Origin: Luidia sarsii
Taxonomy: Eukaryota; Echinodermata; Asteroidea; Paxillosida; Luidiidae
Length of the DNA stretch: 64,000 nucleotides
Reading direction: 5' to 3'
NCBI GenBank assembly: GCA_949987565.1
Contig: OX465110.1
Span: 18,881,139-18,945,138 of the forward strand
The notes beneath the pieces were generated by a model. The model saw only the letters and a program-made list of their open reading frames with translations, did not search any database and was not told the DNA's origin. Positions 41,282-52,100 of this stretch are shown here, one piece after another. A program made the position numbers and the translations under genes. Position 1 is the first letter of the stretch, and the number at the start of each line of letters is the position of its first letter.

Positions 41282-44200
41282 TCTCTCTCTCTTAAAGATT
41301 GACTGCATGTGTCTGCAGTGATGCTGTGATGCATGCCATATGCCCCCGTGGATAATGTTAATAATAATTAAATAATTTATCGCAGTATGAATGGACAGGC
41401 ACAGCGAAAATCTCCCTCCCTCCCTCCCTCCGTGCCCTTCTTCAATATTGCAATGATACAGCTCTGCTGGTTTGTCATGTGATCCGCGGAATGACAGCAT
41501 GCGGCAAGGCCAGAAGGTGGGGATTGGATGGGGGAAGAGGCCTTCCGTCATCGCGTATGGTCAAACTTGATACATCTGATTGTTTGGACGAGGCCGTGTG
41601 GGTTTTTTCTTTTATCCGTCACTTATTATATGCCAGAGGATGAATAATCATGCCCTAATACACCGCCTGCGATATTAATCAGGGGGAGAACGGAGAGAGC
41701 AGATAATGCCATAAAAGGAGAAGGGATTAAAATTGATTGCGCAATTCAATCTGTAGTTGAATGCATAAAGATAAATAAACTGTACATTTATTTATTTCTT
41801 CGTATCGTATTAATCTCTCTGTCCTGCATATCCGGAAAATAAACACCCAAATTGTTGTAACAGATGGAGTTTTGTGATTATCTCGGTGATCAGAATGACA
41901 GAGAATACCCTTTTTTCAGTTTTAAAGTGAAAATAGATGACAACCAATTTGATCTCAGTGCACTGACATGTAGTGTATTTTACTATTTTAAGTTTTTTTT
42001 TTCCGGTATTGGAAGATGGCTTTCGGCAGCTGTTTTGATTAGAAAGCATATGACCCTTAAGCCGCAAGAGCCCAGGATCCCCTTCAAAACAGGAAAAAAA
42101 CCCGCAGGAGTAAATGGTCAACAACCTTTCAGAGATGGTCAGTTTCTTGTCCAGTTGTCAAGTCAGGTGAAAGTCTCAGCTGTTGGCTGTACTGCTGTCA
42201 AAGACCACGCAACGGAGGAATCTTTGAAAAGTGTTAGTAATGGAAACGCACTTCACACACACGTCATTCCGCCTCTTCTTGTTAGAGGGCCATTTCTGAG
42301 AATCTGCCAGTGGAGCGGAAAGCGGGGGGCCGGAAGTGGTCAACAAACTCTCAGAAGTAGTCAGTGGCTCATCCATTGCATCACAGTCTCAACTGTTGGT
42401 CACCTAGCTCTAACAAAGATCACAGAAGAACTAATTTCGAAATAATGATAATCACAATAAGACGCAGTCCCGTACATGTACGTACATGTACTGCATGTCA
42501 TTCAGCCACTCTCTCCCTCTACGAGCCGGCCATTTCCGAGAATCCGACCCGGTGACGAGTTGCCGTGAGTGAAAACTCCCCTTCGGCCGAGTGCAATTTT
42601 GATGATTTCGTGGTGAATTCTTGGTTAATGTGAAGGAAACTCCTTGCCCTCCGGTTTTCCAGTGTCCACTTCTTGTGGTCGTATACCCGGTTCATCTTCT
42701 GCCTTCAGGCATTTCCACTGTGGTAATGCTGTCAGTGGAACTGAACAAGACTGTGCACTCTCCGTGTTTGGTTTGTCAGTGACATGCAGCCGAAGAGGCA
42801 ATGGTTACACCATTTTAAATTTTTTTCTTCAGAATTCTTTGCAGTGATGGAGATGATGCACACGCTCAGTGCTTCAAAATCTGTCTTTGTGTTTGGATTT
42901 TGCCGTGATTCCTTTTGAGAGCAGCGCTCATTTGCGATTGCTTTGACTTGCTATTGCTTGAGCACCAGGGTATGCTGGCTGTTTTGATCAGACTCTCTCT
43001 CTCTCTGTTTACCCGTGGTTTACCACTCAATCCTCAATTTCGGTGAATTTGCTGTGTCCACAGTAGACTTGACTGTGTTTATAAAACACATGCCATGTGC
43101 TTCAATCTCATACCGGTACCTGTATGTTGATCATTTTGTCGTCATTGTGGAATCTGATTTACCAAATCAAATAATGCAGTATTCATTCCCTGAAAATCTT
43201 TGAAACAAATCAATGGAAATAATCCCTGTATAATTAATGTGATATACAAAAATGTTGCAAACTGCTTACTGACTAAAATTACCAAAATGTAAATCTTAAA
43301 ATTTAGTGGGCCTGACGTTTCGATCCTAGCAGGACCTTTCTCAAAGGCAGAGTGACAAGGACAAAACAGATACATGTATCTGTTTTGTCCTTGTCACTCT
43401 GCCTTTGAGAAAGGTCCTGCTAGGATCGAAACGTCAGGCCAACTAAATTTTAAGATGTATAATTAATGTTTTGAAAAAACGGAGTTTGCGGTTATGGCTC
43501 AAGTACTTGCCTAATGTAATGTACAGTGTGCAGTAGATCCATGCGGGTTTTTTTCTCTCTCTTTTTTTTTGGCTGAAAATTTGAGCTTTGTGCAGATTCT
43601 ACGAACCCTGGTGGGTGGCATTGGCCCGTGAAAACGATAGATTTCCCACAATATCATTATCCCTTTATCTATTCCTGAGGACACCATCAACCAGTCTTGG
43701 TCATTTTAAGCTTAAGCTTTGTGTGTTCCTTACGTGTACGGTAGGTACATGAAGGGTGTTTCTTTGCTTGTGTGCGCAGGTCTCCCGTCCACTGTGTACG
43801 GTGCAGCGCAACAAGATCCTTTGTGTCCAAACAAAGAGGTTCTTCCTGCCCATGTAAATGTACAGGGTACAGGCCTATAGGGACCGTGTAGAGAATTGAG
43901 TTCTGGGAGCAGCCTGAGAGGATATGCTGAAGTTATAAAATAACGGCAATCTCTCTCTAACAAAAAAGACTTTCTTTATTCGTTCTGAATGTGTACATGT
44001 TATATAGTAGACTTTTCCCTTTTTCCCTCCATTAATTGTGTGTCTCATGGGGAAATTGAATACCGTATTGGACTTTGCATGCAATACGTTCTGTGCATTT
44101 TTGTGTGTGATAATACACATTGAGTGTAATGCTCATTTTGTATTACCTGGTTGTTAAACATTTTTAACAAAATTCAATTGCTGATGATTTATTAGTATTA

Positions 44201-44847
44201 CTTATGCAGTAGATGGCTTGCAGATGTTGAATCCTATTTTTTGAAGCATTTTATTTTTCCCGTGGTGATTTTGATCGGTTGGTCCAGTGATTTGTGGCAG
44301 AATGACAGTGATCTTTCACGGGGATAGACAAGTCGGAGGGTTGGTTTGGGGTCTAGTTGTCTAGGCGACATAATCTCTTGACGTCGTCGATTGTGTCAGG
44401 CTACAATTTCTCCGTGTTTCGTGCTTTCTCTAGTAGCGCCATCTTCCTGGTTTGTTGGTAACTCCTCTTCCTGGTAAACCACCCTTCTCCTTCCTCTGCA
44501 CCTCTTACCCTTTTTTCCCCTCTTAAAGCCAGCTTGTCCAGGTGATCTTTTCTTGTGGATGAGCAAAAGGTTCAAGGGGGGGGGGGGGGTTGGGAGTTCT
44601 CCTGCAAAGCTAAACATGGCACTTTCTAATCAGCCATTTTCTGGAAAGCAATATTGGCCTAATGAGGCTTGGATAGATGTCACCCTGCACTACACTGCAC
44701 TTCTCTGGCGCCCTTACCATCCCCATCCCCTAAACTCCCGTACCTCCCCCCTGTCTCTCTCTTCCACTCCCCCTCTCTCTCTTCCTCTCTCTCTTCCTCT
44801 CTCTCTCTTCCCCTCGCACTCTCTATTCTTCTCTCTCTCTCCCCTCC

Positions 44848-44932
<85 letters not shown>

Positions 44933-46430
44933 CCCCCCTCTCCCTCTCTCTCTCCCCCCTCTCCCTTCCCCTCCCTCCTCCATATCTCTCCCCCTCCATC
45001 TCTCTCCCTCCATCTCTCCCCCTCTATCTCCTCTCTCTTATTCTCTATGATGTATGGCTGATTGAAGTGGATGGGACTTTGTGCCCCAAAGTGCAAAGGC
45101 CTCTTGCAGTCAGTACCCCCACACCCCACACTCCTGAGTGAGGGGTTGGTGGGGTTTGGGGTTGCATTCGGTGACTCTAAGGTGATGGTTGTGAGTCGGT
45201 GGACGAAGGGAGGAGGTTTGGAGGGAGAGTGTCAGAAGCTGTGCCTTTTTTTTTGGAGGGGGGGGGCTAGAGGATAGATAGAGACAGCGAGAGAGAGACA
45301 GACAGACAGCGAGAGAGAGAGAGAGAGACAGACAGAGAGACAGAGAGAGAGAGGGGGAGGGGTGACAGAGACGAATTACTCTCATTAGGTTCGCAGCAAA
45401 CAAGACTGTTCAGGCTTTTAGTGCAGACAGGATTTGGGGGAGCAGTTCCCTGTGGAATATATATATTAAGCCCTTTTTTCTTTTTTTATACAGAAGAGGC
45501 ACTTGTCACATTGAAGCTTGATGGAAGATCACCATTATTACTTACTATCAAAACACTCTTCCAAACCTTCCTTCCTCCTCCCCCCCCCCTTCTTCTTCCC
45601 TTCCCATTCTCTGAAGCTTTTGTTATTTAAGGCCAAATGCAGGCACTGCCAGGCAGGGCTCCAGGGAGGACAGGGAGTTAGTTAGGGTAGCAAGGTTTAT
45701 AAACCTCATTACTGGTCCTAGTGATTTTTTTTTTCTTTCCCTCCATGCTCTTGGTTCTTGTACCTGACTAGCCATTAAATATTTGCTCAGGAGATCAGCC
45801 CAGTGAATTGTTGTTGAAAGTGCTGTTAGTGTACAAATTGAATAAAGCTGATGACAGGGAGAAAAAAAGAAGAGAGATACCCAGAAAGAGCCAGAGAGAG
45901 ATAGACATAGAAAAAGAGAGATATAGAGGGAGGGAGAGACAGACAGAGAGACACAGGTAGGTAGGATAGAGACAGAAACAGAGAGAGAGAGAGTGAGAGA
46001 GAGAGAGGAGAGAGCAAGGAGAGAGAGAGGAGAGAGCAAGGAGAGAGAGAGGAGTGAGAGAGATAGAGGAACGAGGTGCAGAGAGAGATAGCGAGGAGTG
46101 AGAGAGAGAGAGAGAGAGAGGAGGGAGAGAGAGAGGAGGGAGATAAAGGAATAAGGTGGACAGAGAGAGAGTGGAAAGAGAGGCAGACAGACGATTTTTT
46201 TTTTCACTCAGCCTGTGTTTCTGCAGGGGATTAATGCAGGAGGTATTTGCACGCATGCAATTGAAAACCTTTGACACGGCAGAAGAAATGCACATTATCC
46301 ACCAGGGCCACGGCTGGTTGCCTTCATTATCAAGTACACGCTCGACACGTTCCCAAAGATTTATCATTCCCCCCCATCTCTACTCTCTCTCCTCTCTCTT
46401 CTGTTTCTCCCCTCACTCTCTCTGCCCCCT

Positions 46431-46481
<51 letters not shown>

Positions 46482-48832
46482 GTCCCCCATTGTATCATTG
46501 TTTGCTTGAAAAAGCTACATCGTAATTGATTGATAGTTGCTCTTTGGGGCCCTGGCTTTGTCTATAAATTTTCCCTTTTTGGAGGGAGCCGGGCAAGGAA
46601 TACGGGGCTATTTTCTGTGGCTAATCCTTGCTCGTGGCAGGTGCTGTATCCCCTGTATTCTGAATTAATTATTCGACCGAGCCCGCACGAAATTTGACAG
46701 GCCGAGACAGTGGGGCGTACAACATCAATTTAGGTTTAAGAAACAACCCACCATTAACTATTCAGATTATTGCTTCTTTTTTTTTTAGTCTTTATTCTTG
46801 GCTATTTTTTTTTGTCTCTCTTAATAGATGGCATTGGTAATTGAGATCACTGACCCAGTGCCTGTTAAATGTCAGTTCTCAGTGTCCAAGCTCAGCTATC
46901 AATGGATCAAAACACAGTTGTCTTATGTAATTTTAGACTTAATTTCTGGTCTGGGAGAGCTCCTGTAGTTAGTTAGTGTATTAGAAACTGTTAATTCACG
47001 AATTTTGTTTTCTCTTGTTGTTTGAAGTCTAATGTTTGTTTCTAACCTTGTATGGTGTTGTATGGTGTCTCAGGGAGTCTAAATGATTGGGGACATGACC
47101 TCTGGTCAAATGCTCTGTTGAAAAGCGGCGCAAATTCTCAGCACCAGAAACAGCAACAACACTGCGACACCAGCAATAGTAACGAAAAACAAATGCAACA
47201 ACGGCCATAGTTCAGCAGTAAAAGTAGCCCCTGGCTTTGGCAAAAGAAAACCAAATAGTGGTAACATCAAAAATAGCAACTCAAAATCAAAATCATGGAG
47301 TGATAAAAAAAAATGAAAATGTCCCCAGTTCACAGTGGTTACCCCGGTAAATGTCATGTTTTCTCTACAAAGGCGTATCAACCATGGACAAAGCATTGGA
47401 AATGCTTAGACAATGAAACTCACTCGTACAAGCAAGATATTGTGTACAGGACATCAGTTTAAAGAATTACGTCAACGTCTTGTGTAAGCACGTTCAAATG
47501 CCACTCCTGTCTGAGCCTCAATATCCACACGTACCTGATCACTTGTATTACCTTTCCACGGAAAGGTCACATTTACAGCGGCGTATGAGGAAACTCTATA
47601 TAGGATGTCCTTTTTGTGGCAGTGTGTGTCTACTGCCAAGCGAGTCTTCAATCTTCAATGAAGGGGCCTCTTTGTAATTGCTCTGTAGCGTTCAATATTT
47701 ATTCAAAGTTATTGGCACTCTGACAGCAACACCTCCACAGAGGAAAAATATATCGGCAATGATTCTAAAGATGTGTCAGTCGTGTGACCTTTACATGTTG
47801 CCGGCGTTTTGCTTTTGTTGGCGCAAACTTTGCACAGCATCTACTCACTCGGTAAATTTTGAGCCATTCCCCTGGGGTGGGGGGAAACCAAATCATCCTC
47901 GTCCTTGTTACAACGGATGTCTCCGTTGCTGTGAGCAACCATTTTTCGTTACTGCCAGTGAGATCCTGCAATCACAGTAATTTGCTCATCAATAAAAAGA
48001 TTTAAAAAAATAAAAAAATTAATAAAAGGAAAGCGACATTTTTCTGCAGGATCCAAATTTTTCTGAGCCGATTTCTCTCTTTCCAGTTTGGCATTCTGAC
48101 AAAAGAGACAATGTCACAAGGGAGATGGGCTTGGACAATTTTGGGCCATAGAGGGCAGCAGACGATGATGTCATTCTCTCAAGCGATGCCCTGCGTTACC
48201 CGGGAAACAATGGCTCTCAGCGTCTGTCAGTGTGCCAACAATCGTCTTCAGATTCATTTGTCTTCCAATTTTTTGTTTTGGGTTGGTCTTTTTCCCCCCT
48301 CGGGTCCACTCAGCCAAACAGTTTTTCAACAAATTTCAACACTTTGAAAAATTGGCAAAGAAAACTGTGAATTTGTGACTTTGGATTTTGTGTTTGATAG
48401 AACCATAAGAACCCTTTCCACTGTCACTGGCACAGAAACAAATGAGGTATTCTTAAGTTAAAGACAGGTTCAGGAATGGGCCTCTTATTGCCGGCGTTTA
48501 CAGTTACATAGAAAATACGCTGAAGTGCCTGACTGGAATTCTCCCAATTTAATTGTTGCCTTCCTCTTTTTATGTTTCTCCAGGGACAAGGACCAGCGGT
48601 GAGCTTTGTCAACGGCTTCAACTTTGGCAACACGTCAGGTGTCCACCACAACAACAACTTTGTCGCTAGCACCAACATGTCGTCACAGGTTAGTCGGTTT
48701 TGATATCTGGTGTTGATTGCTTGTGTGCATGCTTGCTTGCTTGCTTGCTTGCTTTGTTTCCTGGCTGGCTTGCTGGCTTGCTGGCTTGCTGGCTTGCTTG
48801 CTGGCTGGCTGGATGGCTTGCTGGCTGACTGG

Positions 48833-48866
<34 letters not shown>

Positions 48867-48891
48867 TGCTGGCTGGCTGGCTGGCTGGCTG

Positions 48892-48931
<40 letters not shown>

Positions 48932-48952
48932 TGTTTCCTGGCTGGCTGGCTG

Positions 48953-48992
<40 letters not shown>

Positions 48993-48998
48993 TGTTTC

Positions 48999-49088
<90 letters not shown>

Positions 49089-49141
49089 TTCTGGCATGCT
49101 GGCTTGCTGGCTGGCTGGCTGGCTTTCTGGCATGCTGGCTT

Positions 49142-49184
<43 letters not shown>

Positions 49185-52100
49185 TTCTGGCTTGCTGGCT
49201 TGCTGGCTTGCTGGCTTGCTGGCTTTCTGGCTTGCTTGCTTGATTTTTTTGGCTCTCTTACTTGCTTGTTTGCTGTCATGGTTTCATGCTCATGCAAAAT
49301 GTTTGTTTAAGCTGATATGGGGAAAACGTGATTATCAAAGTAGATATCAATTAAAGTTAAAGGGCTTATCGTTGCAGTACCAGCAGAATCCTTCTGCTAG
49401 TACTGGGGGGAAAAATGCTTGTTAACATTTACATTTTAATGGTCACTTGAGTTGGTGAGCATTAAGCATTGGCATTTGTGATGTCTAATTATGGAAACGA
49501 ATCAAGGACTTGTTAGGGGCCGTCCTGCCGTCATCAGCATTGATTACCCTGAAGCCCCCTGCTGTGTATCCTTGCAAGAATAATGCCGGTAAATCAATTG
49601 GCCAAATAGAGATGACAGCTTCTTTGATCAGCGACTCATGTGCGGCTAGAACATTTTGTGCAATCGCAGATGGGGCGGTGCGGGACCCAGGGACACGGCA
49701 CTGAGTCGGTGTGAATGGATTTGGGAGGAAGAAAAACCCAGACCAAAATGTGCCGCGCACGATGTGCTTTCAAATCCCCGTTCGGTAATCGTGCCCGAGA
49801 ATTCCCCCGTTTTTCCGTCTCAGGAAGAGGTTCAGCCGATGGTTATCTGAAAGTCTCAAAATTCATTTTGACCCTTCCCTCTCCATCTCTCTCTTTTTTT
49901 GTATCTTCTCTGTCTTTCTCTAACTCTCTCTCTCTCTCACTCTGTCTCCTTCTCTATCCCTCGTTAAGGTCTTGTCACTCGTGGCTTGTCTCAATCCCTC
50001 CTCCCTCCCCTCTCTCCCCAAGCAGCCTGACAAGATTATATTACAAACCTCGGCAAAATTTGTGTGTGTGTATCCGTTATTTATTTTATGGTCTTCCCCC
50101 GGCTGGGGCTAATGGATACTCTCAGATGGAGTGTGCAGATCGGATGTAATCAGCATTTTTTTTTTTTTTTTTTTTTTTTCGCGGGGGAGGGGCTCCGTGT
50201 GGGGGTCCCATGATGCCTTGGGGCCCCGCATGTCGTAAGGCAGGCAGTCGCGTTGCATCGAGATGGAGTAGGTTTTGGCGGAGGGCGCTGAGTCCGCCTG
50301 GGGACGGCTTTTATGACGATTCACGAGATTGGGTTTTAATCATCACCAAGCTGTCACTCAGCTCATAATGTGTTTGCCTTCAGATCGTGGTGTTTTTCTC
50401 CCCCCCCCCCATCCGTTTTTATTTGAGGAGTTTGCTTCCCTGTGCATGATTCAGCACTTGGTTTGTTTTGTTTGTTAAGGGCATGATTGAATTAGATAAT
50501 GTAATGTGATGTACATGTAGTCAAGGAAGCCAAGCATTTATATGCTAATTGTAATTATTCTTCGATCTGTCCTCTGCTGCCCAGACACATGTGTCATCTG
50601 CCCAAACCCCCGTTATAATCTGTCATTTGTGTGTGCATAATGTTGGGGGTTGATTTCATACGATCCGTTGAATGAGCTACATTTACGATTCACTGCGCTT
50701 TGCATAATCTATTGGCTGTGCAGTGCTGTCATCCATTATCGCTATGATTGATCATAAATTATCCTGAGTTTTGGGGGCAAGAGCAATCTTTGCATTTCAT
50801 TTGTTGCCAATTGCTTTCATTTAATATGTTTGACAGGCTACTGTGTGTACCTGTGGCCAAAATTATAGGTGATCTGAAGGGCTCTTTCATCCCAAATTGG
50901 CTGTAAGCTTTTTTGTTGGTTTTTTTTACAGATTTTTCTCTGAATTCAATTCAGTTTAATTTTTCATTTCAACATTTTGCTATTGTTTTTGTGTGTGTGT
51001 GTCTGTATGTGGTCACAGCAGACGTTTCATCCTCCCAACTTTGGGGACGAGGACTTTGACATTCCGCCCATGTCACAGGGGCTGGGGGAGGGCAGTATCA
51101 CCACGATGACAGACCACGCCTTCACGGCCCAGCCTGTGTCAGAGACAGTGGCCAGCCAGGGCCTGGCCCAGTACCACACGGACTCCATGCACGACCGCCG
51201 AGTCATGTCAAGCCCTTCCTCCATCAGCAATCAGACTCCGCCCCCGATGCAGCAGCAGCAACAGCAACAACCTCCGCAGCAGCAGCAGCAGCAGCAGCAC
51301 CAGATGTTGACGTCGCCGGTGAACCACACCGCCGGCAACCCTCCGCTGAGCTGCTCGCCGGCGCTGAGCCAGTCCCTGCCCCAGTCCATGACCCTCTCTT
51401 CCCCGACGCACGGCGGCCACTCCCTGGCCGACTCGGTGGCCACCTCTGGCCACTTTCCGGCCGGCGGCCTGTCCAACGCGGCCGCCGCCTACACGGAGCC
51501 GCTCAGCCACATGACGGAGACGCTGCCCAACCCGGCCACCAACTCCTCCATGCTGGTCAACCCGCAGTTCCCCCCGCACAACCTGGACATTCCGCCCATC
51601 ACCGAGCCGGCCTGCAGTCTGGCCACCATGGGCGGCATGATGCAGGCCAGCTCCTTCAGCCAGTCGGTGGCCGGGGTGGCCAGCACTCAGAGCTACAGCC
51701 CTTCCTCCTACCATCATCAGCAGCAGCAGCACCACCAGCAGCAGCACCAGCAGCAGCACCCGCACCACCACCAGCTGCCGCCCATGTCGCAGGCCATGGA
51801 CGCCTTCCCCGTGGACACGGCCCAGCACCTGGGCGGGCCGCTCTCCACCATCAACCAGTCGGCCATCGGGTCGCAGCTGGGCATGCACGCCGGGCTCCCG
51901 CCGGGCCAGGGCATGATGGGCCGGCACCCTGCCTTGGGCAAGAACCTAGGGCCTGGCAACACCAGGTCACCCAACCAGGAAAGCAGTGAGGACAGCGATG
52001 ACAACACACCACTGGCACAGGTAAGAGGAAGTCTTCAACTCTCTCTCTCTCTGTCTCTGTCTCTCTTTCTCTCTGTGTCTCTCTTTCTGCCTCTCTGCCT

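Larger units (their letters stand above)
41296..44744 (+). other. Intron 1, part 7
   Basis: Repeat-free AT-rich blocks at 41305-41400 and 41620-41790 are candidate enhancers. A diverged 222-base tandem duplication lies at 42116-42337 and 42338-42560. Foldback copy 3 is at 43241. No exon seen. Confidence 0.55.

Noticed and set aside
40353..41321. 322-codon frame on +, with overlapping frames
   Set aside because: Pure CT simple sequence read as Leu/Ser/Pro; all frames are open for compositional reasons.
41864..42445. 193-codon non-repetitive frame on +
   Set aside because: No recognisable domain, no good splice sites, and it crosses a diverged tandem duplication. Kept only as an observation.
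47106..47396. 96-codon minus-strand frame with hydrophobic stretches
   Set aside because: Hydrophobicity comes from T-rich complement of A-rich DNA; no start context, splice sites or family match.
48683..49425. Frames of 175-204 codons on both strands, Gln-Pro-Ala-Ser or Leu-Ala-Gly-Trp repeats
   Set aside because: Tetranucleotide array inside TOX intron 2.
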